From Tritrichomonas musculus (lineage: Eukaryota > Parabasalia > Tritrichomonadida > Tritrichomonadidae): DNA of 64,000 nt. The stretch is from the NCBI GenBank assembly GCA_039105265.1, contig JAPFFF010000002.1, positions 5,084,001 to 5,148,000 on the forward strand. The letters run 5' to 3'. Shown piece after piece: positions 1-8,879 of this stretch. The translations under genes and the position numbers were made by a program. The notes beneath the pieces are model-generated. The model was not told the DNA's origin, searched no databases, and was given only the letters and a program-made list of their open reading frames with translations. Every line of letters begins with the position of its first letter. The first letter of the stretch is position 1.

Positions 1-3000
1 TCTTGAAGATAAGAGTACATATAACTTCCTATTACTGATTCCTCATTTTTGATGTTGATGTTTCTGAAGACTGGAGGAAAATTAATGAAGTAATTGATCT
101 TGCTTGCTGGACATACTAACTTTACTTTTGCTATGAATAAGTATTTTGGATTTGGTTGGAATCTTGTTTTGCTAGTTATAATGTCTATTGCCTTTTGTTT
201 TGATTGGTTGTCTTTAACATCTATTCTGCGTACGAAACTACCTGGCATGTACATAATTCCACCATGATATTTATTGAAATCATGTTTTGTAGAAGAAAAC
301 GATGAAGGGTACAAACTATTAAAATCAACTCCAACAACATGTGTCATTATATTTGGAGTGTCGTACGAAAGAACTTTATTATTGATTGCATCGTACCTAA
401 ACTTATTAATATGTGTTTCACCTTTAATATTATATCTATGCTGTACGTTTGATAGTCCTCCTGTTATGTTATTTCGTAAACTATAATATTCTTGTTCATC
501 GTTAATGAGAGTAGGTAAATGATTTAGTTTACAAAACTTCTTCAACTGAATTCTTAATGAGGTTATTTTTGGGTCATCACGTTTACGGAGCTTATTACAT
601 TCTACACAAGCGAGTTTGCAATTGCTCAATTCATGTCCAATATCGTTATCAATTCTATCAAGTGTTGGTTTGTTTACGTTTGTAAAATGTTCCTTACATA
701 AATGGCAACAACCATTATTGTACATTTTCATAAATTCATCAAAATCAGAAACTGATATACATTTGTCAAGATTTCGCATGTTATTACTATGGGTTTGATT
801 ATATTTTTGATCTTGCTTGTAATAACAGTCACATTTATATTTCCACCATTTGATTGTTGGTTTGAAGGAATTTTCTTTGTTAATTATGTCGTATTCAGTG
901 GTCGGATCAAAATCTTTATAAGCAAGAGCGTACTTGATACATGCTGAACACTTTGATAATGATAAGTTTGATATCATGTCTACATTATATTCAGCGTTCA
1001 TAGCAATAAGATTGTCAATTGGCTTAATCATCATTTCTACATCATTATCATTATAAGCTAGTAAGTAATCCCATCTATTTTTGTAGTTCTTGCAATCATT
1101 TACATATTCTGCATAATCTTCCTTAGATAATGGGTTTCGTTGGTTCAAATAACTATAGAAGTCATCATAAGCAAATGGTTCTGTTACAGATAAAACTTCA
1201 TTGTAATTATCACTATTGAGGGCCTCATACGGAAAGACTCCCTTGTTACTATTGGTTTCACCTCCAAAGTCAACACCAAATTGCTTTAATGTTCCACCGG
1301 CAACAAAAGCTTGAGCATCTATAAAACGAAGTTTGGTTGGATATTTAGTTGAAGTAAGTACGAATTGTTTTAGTGATGATAATGTTCCAATGATGCTATT
1401 TGATTCAATTTTCCAATGAGAGGCATTAAGATATTGTTTGAATAGATTACTATCAAATCTTGAAGAATTGAAACCAAATACCGTTATGGTAGTTATACTG
1501 TTGTCTATCTTTTCAGGTACACATGAGTATTGTTGTTTGTCTTTGTATACAATTAATGATTGTTCAAAAAGCCAATCAAGCCATAATGGAATGAAATCTT
1601 TGTTATCCTGTAAACTAAAATGCTTTGTTGTTAAGCCAGAAGCGGACTTTACGCATGAGGAAACTGATAACGGTAAGAGCCGTGAATTGATAATAGTTGA
1701 TTTACTGGCTTCTGTATTTACAACTTGATCCATTGTTTCAAAGTCATATGTTATGTAATAGATATTCGGTTTCCATGGTAGTCCGTGTGCAAGACAATAC
1801 TCATAGACAGGATTGTTTAAAATATGTGGACAATATGGTAAAGCTTCCTTGGCTGGTACAAATTGTTTCTTATACTTACAATCACAATGTTTGACATGAT
1901 CATCGAAACGTTTGATATTGCTATGCCCGTAATGAACATAAGAATTGCATTTTGGGCAAACATGAATTGCAGTAAGTTTTTCAGCATCTTTGATAAACAT
2001 AATATGAACAGTAAGGTCTTTGGTAAATAATAAGGCTGAATAAGTTGTGTAATCTTTGTTGAAATACCATTGTTCCTGTAAGTCATATTGTTTGTCATTG
2101 TTGTATTCATATATGTTTATATTGATTTTATGTTTTTCGGCTAATTCTTTCATCTCCTCCATTGTTACTCCTTGAAAATTGTCCAATAAACGTTGTGCGT
2201 GCTTTGGTATTTTTGTTGTATAAGTTATTCCATATTCCTCAAGTAGCAGTTTCTTGGCACGTTTAGTACGATGTTTGATGTCGTATTTGGTTGTATTAGT
2301 CAATTCAGGAAACAAACAACAAGCAAGAAATCGGTACCAACATAAATTATCATCTTCATCATCAACAATTATATAATTATTACTCTTCTTGAATATTTCT
2401 GGAAGATCTTTGATACGACCTGTAACCTTACGCATTCTCGATATCGTAAAGGATATTGAGTGTACAATAGTTAGTTTATTGTTTGATGAAGTTGTTTCAT
2501 AGCTGTTTAGTACAGTTTCTATATACATTTTGCATTCATCAAGGTTTCGTTCATCTTTTACTATAATTGGTATGGCAGATTTGTAGTTTTGCCATCTGAT
2601 CTCTCTAGCCTCATAATCATATTTTTCTTCATAAGTTTCAAAGTCAAAGGTACTTGTTTCAAAGACTCCTGAAAGTTGAAAGTGTATTTTAAATGGTTTT
2701 AGTTCACTTTGGTAAACCTGAAGCAAGGCATCATATATGTTTGCTAGAGATGATATTTGATTGAAATAATATGTAACAATAGGTTTACCATGATCATTAC
2801 GTTCTTTAACCAAAGCTTCTGGGTAGTCATATGCTTGCAAAGCTGCTACTGCTCTATCGAAATCATTTGGAAAATTAACTATTAGAAAATCATTATGCTT
2901 ACTAGTGAATTGTTGTCCATTTTTCTTAAGGTACTCGTATAGTTCTTCGTTTTCTGGTTCATTTACTTCGGGTGTATTAATTATTGTTGTTATTCGTTGT

Positions 3001-3269
3001 TGGTTTTGTTTGATAACTTCATCAATGTAATTATTAATGGTAATTTCATCAATAACATCTGTAGGAGCTAATTCATCAGGCTTAATATCACCAAGAAGAA
3101 TATTGTAAGCATTATTGTCGTTGAAATATTTACATAGCCTTGTAATATTTATATTGTTGTCTTGGTCAATAATAATATTAGCATTTAATTTAGGGTTCAG
3201 AATCGCAATGAATTTGGTTATTGTTTCTGTATCCAAATTGAATAATGTTTCTGGTATTAAATTTGTCAT
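1..3269 (-). pseudogene. Maverick protein-primed DNA polymerase B (broken; 3' end off window)
   Basis: Translating the minus strand in pieces gives stretches that match the Maverick B polymerase at 32219-36715 along their length, including the exonuclease region, the embedded cysteine-rich HNH-like module (near 590-720) and the region leading to polymerase motif A. There is no continuous long open frame, so this is a fossil with several breaks. In the family this enzyme copies the element by protein-primed synthesis. The start codon is placed at 3267-3269 by analogy with the intact copy. The C-terminal third lies left of the window. Confidence 0.85.
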
Positions 3270-3352
3270 TTGACGTTTGGTTCGTTTTGTATAAGAATAA
3301 AATTAAAATATTTAAAATATTTAAAATACAAAAATAATAATCGCTTTTTTAA

Positions 3353-3751
3353 TTAAATTTCCTGAATCTTATCAGTGTTTGGATTGAATTCATTCATGCA
3401 TTTCTTGCCCTCATCAGTGTATTGGAAGAATTCCCATACCTCATCGTAAAACTTCTTTGGAAAGTGATATGGCATACCATAATCATCGTAATCACCAGTA
3501 AGCTCATCAATATAGTAATCAAATATTTCTCCATACTCACGAAAAGCAGCATTTTCATCATGAAAAGATATGTATAAGTGATTCTGTTCTCTGAATATAT
3601 CCATTTGTGCGTCTATAATAAAGGGTTCAACAACATCAATAGCATCACGGTCACCATCAATGACTTTATCACAAATGTCAGCAAAAAGGTTATACATAGG
3701 TGTTTTATATGTACGGAGTTGTTTAGCAGCATAATTAGCAAAGGCTTCCAT
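3353..3751 (-). CDS. Terminal-repeat-adjacent Maverick protein (A')
   Basis: This is a 132-residue acidic protein of unknown function, read inward from the right terminal repeat of Maverick A'. The start at 3751 (MEAFANYAAK) is chosen because an initiator-like TCACT lies a few bases upstream and because the genes next to the B termini start at the same place relative to their repeats. Near its C-terminus it has an aromatic/acidic block (EVWEFFQYTDEGKKCMNEF) that lines up with blocks in the proteins at both ends of Maverick B (15682-16194 and 37080-37550). These three probably form one family. No catalytic motif is visible. Confidence 0.6.
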   Translation of the reverse strand: MEAFANYAAKQLRTYKTPMYNLFADICDKVIDGDRDAIDVVEPFIIDAQMDIFREQNHLYISFHDENAAFREYGEIFDYYIDELTGDYDDYGMPYHFPKKFYDEVWEFFQYTDEGKKCMNEFNPNTDKIQEI

Positions 3752-3997
3752 TATATGTAGTGAAAATAAAAAATAAAAAAATTGTAAAAACTTAGTTATC
3801 CTATCAAAACATAATGAGTTGATAAAGGGTTCCAGAAAATTATTCAAATGTATAGGTTGGTAATGAAAACACGACTAAAAACAATAACAAGTAAACATAC
3901 CTGATTTTTTATACCTGAGCTTGTTGGCTTGCAAGGTATGCTGGGCAAGGTATTCCAGTAGTTAATAGGTGGTCACGTCGCACAGACCATTACTACT
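3752..3997. repeat. Right terminal inverted repeat region of Maverick A'
   Basis: About 245 bp between the terminal gene and the AGTAGT-type end. The inner part resembles the inner part of the B repeats (GAAAATAAAAAATAAAAAAA), and the outer tip reads AGTAGTAATGGTCTGTGCG inward. The partner repeat is outside the window, so length and identity cannot be checked. Confidence 0.65.
3759..3763 (-). promoter_or_regulatory. Initiator-like TCACT upstream of the A' terminal gene
   Basis: On the minus strand TCACT matches the trichomonad initiator consensus TCAYW (known from Trichomonas vaginalis) and lies 8 bp upstream of the ATG. Comparable motifs sit just inside the B and D terminal repeats. Confidence 0.4.
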
Positions 3998-4097
3998 CTC
4001 CTCCTTTTATTATCTCTTGCCATGGAGAAAATTGTTGCTTTTTGGAATAATTTGGCTTCCAATAATCTTCTACTGAATGACGTTCAATTCCCATTTT
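3998..4097 (-). pseudogene. Start of an unidentified A'' gene, cut by the A' insertion
   Basis: On the minus strand an ATG at 4095-4097, 15 bp after the ATPase stop, opens a frame beginning MGIERHSVEDYWKPNYSKKQ that runs to the Maverick A' terminus. The spacing matches the tightly packed, co-directional neighbouring genes. Too little is left to identify it. Since the major capsid gene is otherwise missing from A'', it is one candidate, but that is a guess. Confidence 0.4.
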
Positions 4098-4111
4098 TAA
4101 AAAATAAAAAA

Positions 4112-4978
4112 TTATTCGAAATAGTACTTATTAGCAGAAATATTCATTACGAATTTTTCATGTGGTTCTTTATGTTGTAAGTATTCAGCTACTGTCTGCT
4201 TAGTATTTAATGAGTTATTAGTTTGTTGCAACAAGCTAGTAAAATCTTCCTCACTATATCCTGTATAACATATGATATCTGTTGCTAACCTTTTCGCATT
4301 CATATGAACAAATCGAATAGTTTGGATAGCCATGATACATGTTAAATTATAGTGTCTTGTCTTGGTTAACAACTTGATAAATTCACTATTACCATTCTTT
4401 AATAAATCACTACCTGCACAATCATCTAGTATCAATAATGTGTTATATGGATATGATGATGTTTCATACTTGACGAGCTTATTTGCTATATATATTATTT
4501 TATCATTGAGCTCATTTAAATGATGCTTCTCAATGAGCCTCCTCATTTCGTCATTGGTCTCTTTCATTCGAGATAATACATATTTGACAATAGCATAATA
4601 CTTTATCTTTCTTCGAAGATGTCTTTTAAGATAACTCATTAATTCTCTTTCCTTTACATAATCGATTCTTGATTGTATCTGTTTATTAAGTGTTTCAGCT
4701 GTTTTATCCATTTTACCAGAGCTTGAGCAAAATATTATCTTTTGGTAGTATGGATGTTTAAACAACCTCTCTGTTATCATAATATGTCTCCATATCCAAA
4801 AACTTTTACCAGCACCTGGTTTACCAATTAAAAAGTATATACCATTTGTGCTAAAAGGATAATCAGGTGATAATGGTTTAATCAAAGCACCATCTATCTC
4901 TTTCATGTTCTTCCGTAAGGTCTCTTTAATCAATGTTTCTACTTTATTTATTAGTTCTGCACTTGGGGGTTCATCCAT
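4112..4978 (-). CDS. Maverick genome-packaging ATPase (FtsK/HerA type)
   Basis: A 288-residue P-loop ATPase. The Walker A motif GKPGAGKS lies at residues 52-59 and a Walker B strand LLILDD at 181-186. The family (A32-like FtsK/HerA ATPases of Polintons, virophages and large DNA viruses) pumps the DNA into the capsid. It lies 11 bp after the end of the integrase gene in the same direction, so the two were probably co-expressed or at least tightly packed. The Maverick B counterpart is at 16690-17580 with a different P-loop (GNQGRGKT), so A'' and B belong to distinct lineages. The frame is open, but the element around it is broken. Confidence 0.85.
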   Translation of the reverse strand: MDEPPSAELINKVETLIKETLRKNMKEIDGALIKPLSPDYPFSTNGIYFLIGKPGAGKSFWIWRHIMITERLFKHPYYQKIIFCSSSGKMDKTAETLNKQIQSRIDYVKERELMSYLKRHLRRKIKYYAIVKYVLSRMKETNDEMRRLIEKHHLNELNDKIIYIANKLVKYETSSYPYNTLLILDDCAGSDLLKNGNSEFIKLLTKTRHYNLTCIMAIQTIRFVHMNAKRLATDIICYTGYSEEDFTSLLQQTNNSLNTKQTVAEYLQHKEPHEKFVMNISANKYYFE

Positions 4979-4988
4979 TTACAAATTT

Positions 4989-5274
4989 TTAAATGTATTT
5001 CATAATTTTATCTGGTATTGGTTTGCCCTCAACCTTTTGACCTGCTTTAATTTGTCGTTCATAATTTTTCTTTTGTTCCAACCAATATTGTCTTTCTGCT
5101 GTACCAAGTACTAATGGATTACCTCTCCTTACATCTCTAATAGTTTGTCTAGCAAAGGCATCATCACCTTCGACTCCTTCCCATTTTAAATCATACTTAC
5201 CAGTATCTTCATCAAAGTTATATATTTTTTCAATAATACCTTCTTTACCTTCATTTAGTCTTTCAGCTACTTTA
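4989..5274 (-). pseudogene. Maverick A'' integrase, C-terminal part (beyond element C)
   Basis: The minus-strand frame here ends with a stop at 4989-4991 and contains a chromodomain-like stretch (EKIYNFDEDTGKYDLKWEG), as often found at the C-terminus of Polinton integrases. It has no start of its own. It is the continuation of the integrase gene whose catalytic part lies at 9848-10710, the two being separated by element C. Confidence 0.75.
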
Positions 5275-5280
5275 ATCCTT
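5275..5280. repeat. 6-bp target site duplication of element C (left)
   Basis: ATCCTT directly before AGTAGTGATAG. The same six bases follow the other end at 9842-9847. A 6-bp duplication is the hallmark of Maverick/Polinton integrase. Confidence 0.88.
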
Positions 5281-5568
5281 AGTAGTGATAGTGTATCAAT
5301 AATCGGGGTCAGATAGAATCCACTTAAAACGCCTATAAATGGCCCATTTTTGGGCCCATATTCGGGTTAAAATTCAAAATCCACATATGGGACCCATACC
5401 GCATACTACCCCAAAACGCCTTTAAAACGCCCATATTCGGGCCCATACAAATTCCGAAAATAGACCGCATATGGCCCACTTATGGACCACCTATGGGACT
5501 ACCTATGGGACAGACCGATGGAACGTTCCGATGGCGACACAGACCGATGGGACCACTTATGGAACAAC

Positions 5569-5597
5569 GGAACTTCGTTCCTTAGGCATTTCATGCC
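5569..5597 (+). repeat. Hairpin cluster, short form (copy 1)
   Basis: Two perfect mini-hairpins: GGAAC-TTC-GTTCC (5569-5581) and GGCAT-TTC-ATGCC (5585-5597), both with a TTC loop. A palindrome GGAACGTTCC lies just upstream at 5520-5529. Confidence 0.8.
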
Positions 5598-5730
5598 GAA
5601 GCTGATGGCACAATACGTAAGCCCACTTGGGAAACTACTTGGAAAGCTATTATGGGAACAACCATCTAGTGTCCCGAGGATTTACATAAACTGTCCACTA
5701 AATATTGGGTGTACGGGAAAAACCGTAGAC

Positions 5731-5819
5731 CACTTGGAAAGCCACTTGGGAAGCCACTTGGAAAGCTACTTGGAAAGATACTTGGAAAGCTACTTGGAAA
5801 GCTACTTGGAAAGCCACTT
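5731..5819. repeat. 15-bp tandem array (CACTTGGAAAGC type)
   Basis: Six to seven copies of a 15-bp unit built on ACTTGGAAAGC, followed by a duplicated block (about 5819-5868 and 5917-5960) around AGAGCCATATACGAGTCCAC. The mirror copy is in the right terminal repeat near 9303-9391. Confidence 0.85.
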
Positions 5820-5979
5820 AGGAGAGCCATATACGAGTCCACAGGAGAATCCTGGTCTGGTAGAATTCTACCACACCACATATGGAGTTATTTGGGAAGC
5901 CACTTGGAAAGCCACTTAGGAGAGCCATATACGAGTCCACAGGAGAATCCTGGTCTGGTTCGTTTTCAACTCACGCAAC

Positions 5980-6038
5980 GGAACTTCGTTCCTGAGGTCA
6001 ACAAAGTTGTCCGAGGCTCTGCCGAGGCATTTCATGCC
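5980..6038 (+). repeat. Hairpin cluster, full form (copy 2)
   Basis: Four mini-hairpins in a row: GGAAC-TTC-GTTCC (5980-5992), CAAC-AAA-GTTG (5999-6009), GGC-TCT-GCC (6015-6023) and GGCAT-TTC-ATGCC (6026-6038). Each has a three-base loop. Confidence 0.85.
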
Positions 6039-6195
6039 GAAGCTTAGAATGTGTTCTTACTCAATGGGAACGCTTATGGGAACACCTATTTGGACTCGCA
6101 TATGACCTTATGTTTCGAAGTGATTCATAAGGGTTTCTAAGGTGTTCCTGTTCCTGGGTGTTCCTGGATTCAATCTCCAAATTAATAGATAAGGG

Positions 6196-6265
6196 GACAC
6201 CTGGACAACAGGACAACAGGACAACTGGACAACTGGACAACTGGACAACTGGACAACTGGACAAC
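6196..6265. repeat. 8-bp minisatellite GGACAACT/GGACAACA
   Basis: About eight head-to-tail copies of an 8-bp unit at the inner edge of the left terminal repeat. The right terminal repeat has only about three copies at the same place, so copy number has changed since the two repeats were last identical. Confidence 0.85.
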
Positions 6266-6307
6266 ACAAAAATGTATACAAAAATATTGAGTTGAGTATT
6301 ATTTTTG

Positions 6308-6541
6308 TTAGTCATCTAGAGCCGCCGATATTGTCATGCAATACAATATATTATCATCACCTCGTTTATTGTAAAACAGCCTACGATATTTATTGAGGAA
6401 CTTGCCTGGGAACATAAAACAATGTCTTCCTTCTATCGTGGAATACTCATATACTCTCCCACGAGGAGCCTTGATTAAAACATGATCATCGTAATCATAT
6501 ATTGTGCAACCGTTGAATGTAAATATAGAGTCACCCTCCAT
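6308..6541 (-). CDS. Element C small protein, unknown
   Basis: A 77-residue protein starting at MEGDSIFTFNG; a longer frame starts at 6592 but this ATG is nearer the likely 5' end. It is rich in aromatic and charged residues, has no membrane segment, and matches nothing I recognise. It lies just inside the left terminal repeat, reads toward it, and is separated from the next gene by an internal copy of the repeat's inner part. Confidence 0.45.
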   Translation of the reverse strand: MEGDSIFTFNGCTIYDYDDHVLIKAPRGRVYEYSTIEGRHCFMFPGKFLNKYRRLFYNKRGDDNILYCMTISAALDD

Positions 6542-6611
6542 TTCGATAAAACAAAATATTCGCAAAAATGTGTTGTCAAGACTAATTTTCAAATAATGGA
6601 GTTATTGAGTG

Positions 6612-6893
6612 CAACTGAACTTCGTTCCTGAGGTCAACGAAGTTGCCCGAGGCTCTGCCGAGGTCTCTGCCGAGGCATTTCATGCCGAAGCGAAGTGTTC
6701 CTAGATAATAGGATCACCTTTGGGAACACCTATTTGGACTCACATATGACCTTCTATTTTTGGCTTATTCGTAAGGGTTTAATTAGTGTTCCTGTTCCTG
6801 GGTGTTCCTGGATTCAATCACCAAATTTATAGATAAGGGGACAACTGGACACCTGGACACCTGGACACCTGGACACTTGGACAACCCAAAAAT
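6612..6893 (+). repeat. Internal third copy of the inner terminal-repeat segment
   Basis: This segment repeats, in the orientation of the left terminal repeat, the order hairpin cluster, then GGGAACACCTATTTGGACTC, then CCTGTTCCTGGGTGTTCCTGG, then an 8-bp minisatellite (here GGACACCT, about 6839-6889). It has diverged more than the two terminal copies have from each other. The hairpin cluster lies at 6615-6686, with CAAC-GAA-GTTG at 6635-6645, GGC-TCT-GCC at 6651-6659 and GGCAT-TTC-ATGCC at 6674-6686. Confidence 0.8.
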
Positions 6894-6900
6894 AAACCAT

Positions 6901-7581
6901 TTAATATCTATTCGGGTACTTAGAACTGGCGCACAATCTGTTGACGAAATCGATGACTTCGTTAAGTGTATTGCGATACTCGTTCATAACGTAAAATATC
7001 GTATCTATCCTATTTTTAGAATTCGCATACATGTTCTCTAGCTGATTCACCATATTTTCTAAGACATGAATCCTTTTAGAATTTTGTTTGGGGATGTCAT
7101 ATTGGTAGAACATATGATGCTCTACAGAGTTATCAATATTTGGTACTTGGTCTATTAGAGGCGTGGATATTCGCTCCTGTTTGGTTACACTCATCGGGGA
7201 TTCGAGAGTACCGTGATTGGTTTCATTAGTAGATACGTTAGGTTTAGGTACAGGTGGTTTGTATAGAGTCAACTCCCCATTACGTTTCGTAAATTTATAT
7301 CCATCAAGGTCGTAATCTTCATTGAGTTTTCTCGATTTGAGATTATTGAATATGTTGTAATCACGAAGCATCTTACGGGCACCCCTGACGTCCTTATTAT
7401 TGAGATACCCATAGAATTCATCAAATAATTCCTTGTTCGTTGGATCATTCGTTGGGTTCGGCGTAGCGGCCTTGGCAGAGACCTCGGCAGAGCCTCGGGC
7501 AACTTCGTTGACCTCAGGAACGAAGTTCCGTTGTGAATCATATTGTTGTTCTGTCAGAGCATTCGAATAAACATTCTCCAT
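6901..7581 (-). CDS. Element C protein with an in-frame hairpin cluster, unknown function
   Basis: A 226-residue protein. Residues 17-39 (from QRNFVPEVNEVARGSAEV) are encoded by a copy of the element's hairpin cluster read through in frame, so a non-coding repeat has become part of the protein. The middle is Pro/Thr/Asn-rich. The C-terminal 60 residues (from HVLENMVNQLENMYANSK) look like a coiled coil. No catalytic motif is seen. It might be a structural or DNA-binding protein of the element, which is only inference. It is co-directional with the small gene at 6308 and the HNH gene at 7998. Confidence 0.65.
   Translation of the reverse strand: MENVYSNALTEQQYDSQRNFVPEVNEVARGSAEVSAKAATPNPTNDPTNKELFDEFYGYLNNKDVRGARKMLRDYNIFNNLKSRKLNEDYDLDGYKFTKRNGELTLYKPPVPKPNVSTNETNHGTLESPMSVTKQERISTPLIDQVPNIDNSVEHHMFYQYDIPKQNSKRIHVLENMVNQLENMYANSKNRIDTIFYVMNEYRNTLNEVIDFVNRLCASSKYPNRY
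7486..7529 (-). repeat. Hairpin cluster inside a coding region (copy 4)
   Basis: On the minus strand, GGAAC-TTC-GTTCC (7517-7529), CAAC-GAA-GTTG (7500-7510) and GGC-TCT-GCC (7486-7494) follow each other exactly as in the terminal repeats, but here they are translated within the 226-residue protein. Confidence 0.85.
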
Positions 7582-7692
7582 TTATGTATCGACAAAAATG
7601 CATAATTGTATCCACACATTATCATATGAATTCATATTGGAATAAATTAGAACAAATCTGTATGAACATAAATGAATAAATATAAATGAAAA

Positions 7693-7800
7693 TATCGAGG
7701 ATTATCGAGGATCATCGAGGATCATCGAGTAGGTTGTTAATGGATCATCGAGGATCATCGAGTATCATCGAGGATCATCGAGTAGTTTGTTAATGGATCA
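7693..7800. repeat. Tandem repeat ATCATCGAGG
   Basis: A run of 10-bp units ATCATCGAGG arranged as two larger copies, each ending GTAGKTTGTTAATGGATCA. It fills part of the 416-bp gap between the genes at 6901 and 7998; the rest of the gap shows nothing recognisable. Iterated sites of this kind can bind a protein, but no function can be claimed. Confidence 0.8.
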
Positions 7801-7997
7801 CACAACTGAATAATACACAGAGTCCATTTCATGTTGTTCGAACGATTACACAAGAGATTTGCAAATTTGTTTTTCGATCAACCCAACTTTAACAATTTTG
7901 ACCCCAAAATGACCCATAATACTATGTAGTTGAATTGTCTGCGACTAACCGCGATTGTACTCCTTAGAATGTGGATGCAAAAATAATTTATTTGTAT

Positions 7998-8822
7998 TCA
8001 TTCACTCAAACCATATAATCGCTTGAATTTTGAATAATATATCGATGTTTGTTTACCATCAGTGTTCACAGCATATACATACTTACTTCCATTTTTCTTA
8101 TCGGTACAGATATAAAGTACTCTGTATTCGATGCCATTATGAAAGTAAAATTTGTTATCATGAAAGTAGTAGTCCTCAAAAGTATGTTTTCCATATGAAT
8201 CAACCACAATCGCATCACCTGGGATTTCTGTGACGTACTCGTAATCAACACCTCTACATGATGATTTATTTTTGCTATTTTCACTCGCAGTTACCCAACG
8301 GAGATTCGATATGTGATAGTCATCACGGTGCTTATTTTTGTGGTCAACGAATCTCTTGTTTTTGGGGTCATCATTGGGAATAAATTGACGTGCTATCAAT
8401 ATGTGCTTTCCAAAAGTCTTTCGTTTGTTCCCAACCACTAGATTCATATAAATATATCCATTAGACTTGCATTCTTTGATAACACGATTTTTCGAAACAC
8501 GCTTGATCTCGTAAGGGAAATAGTTCTTAATCACATAATCATTGAAACCCTTAAGTGGGAGCCATTTAGAGTTCTCCTCACAATCAGCTTCCTCATCAAT
8601 AGGTCCTTCAACAGGTTCCTCATCATCTTCAACATCATCATCACTCTGTGAGTCATCATCATCATCATCTTCATCGTCTGCAAAGAGAGCTGACGAATCA
8701 TCAATATGACACAGCATTTTGGTCAATTGGGACACCTGTTCTGTGAGTTCAGCAACGACCTGTTTGAGTTCGTCAACAACTTGAAGTAAACGTTCAATTC
8801 CAGGGACTGGCTCGGTACTCAT
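7998..8822 (-). CDS. HNH endonuclease-like protein with coiled-coil head (element C)
   Basis: A 274-residue protein. Residues 8-40 form a heptad-patterned coiled coil (LLQVVDELKQVVAELTEQV), followed by a strongly acidic stretch (about 49-80). Then comes a NUMOD4-like segment (WLPLKGFNDYVI) and an HNH core with DHKNKHRDDYHISNLRW. The C-terminal 80 residues match the C-terminus of the HNH protein of Maverick B (22890-23459). In the family these nick or cut DNA, often as homing enzymes. Here it is the only recognisable enzyme in the element, so a role in mobility or in damaging rival elements is possible but unproven. The coiled coil suggests it works as a dimer. Confidence 0.8.
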   Translation of the reverse strand: MSTEPVPGIERLLQVVDELKQVVAELTEQVSQLTKMLCHIDDSSALFADDEDDDDDDSQSDDDVEDDEEPVEGPIDEEADCEENSKWLPLKGFNDYVIKNYFPYEIKRVSKNRVIKECKSNGYIYMNLVVGNKRKTFGKHILIARQFIPNDDPKNKRFVDHKNKHRDDYHISNLRWVTASENSKNKSSCRGVDYEYVTEIPGDAIVVDSYGKHTFEDYYFHDNKFYFHNGIEYRVLYICTDKKNGSKYVYAVNTDGKQTSIYYSKFKRLYGLSE

Positions 8823-8879
8823 GTTTGGCTGTTTCAGTACTTATTTTGAATATCAATAAAAAAACATTATTGTAATTTA

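Larger units (their letters stand above)
1..3997. mobile_element. Maverick/Polinton A' (right-hand part; left part outside window)
   Basis: This is the right end of a Maverick. Reading inward from 3997 the terminus is AGTAGTAATGGTCTGTGCG, close to the proven end of Maverick B (AGTAGTAATAGTATGTGCG). The order polymerase B, then a small inward-facing gene, then a terminal repeat of about 245 bp is the same as at the right end of B. The polymerase is broken in several places, so this copy looks old and dead. It sits inside a gene of Maverick A'' that starts at 4097. The six bases after the terminus (CTCCTC, 3998-4003) should be the target duplication, but the partner end is off the window. Confidence 0.8.
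5281..6282. repeat. Left terminal inverted repeat of element C
   Basis: It matches the reverse complement of 8880-9841 position for position at least to 6047, and with small differences on to the shared ACAAAAATGTATAC near 6265-6280. The outer 200 bp is rich in short words such as GGGCCCATA and CCTATGGGA. Further in come the 15-bp tandem array, two hairpin clusters and an 8-bp minisatellite. Reading frames of 145, 112 and 71 residues inside the repeat occur in both copies and are mostly tandem repeat, so they are not called as genes. Confidence 0.92.

Noticed and set aside
5482-6047. Open frames of 145 and 112 residues in the left terminal repeat of element C, with exact mirrors at 9075-9640
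   Set aside because: They consist mainly of 15-bp tandem repeat and hairpin sequence, overlap each other in different frames, and exist twice only because they lie in the inverted repeats.
7693-7800. CRISPR-like array
   Set aside because: The units are 10 bp and directly tandem, with no unique spacers, and the genome is eukaryotic.
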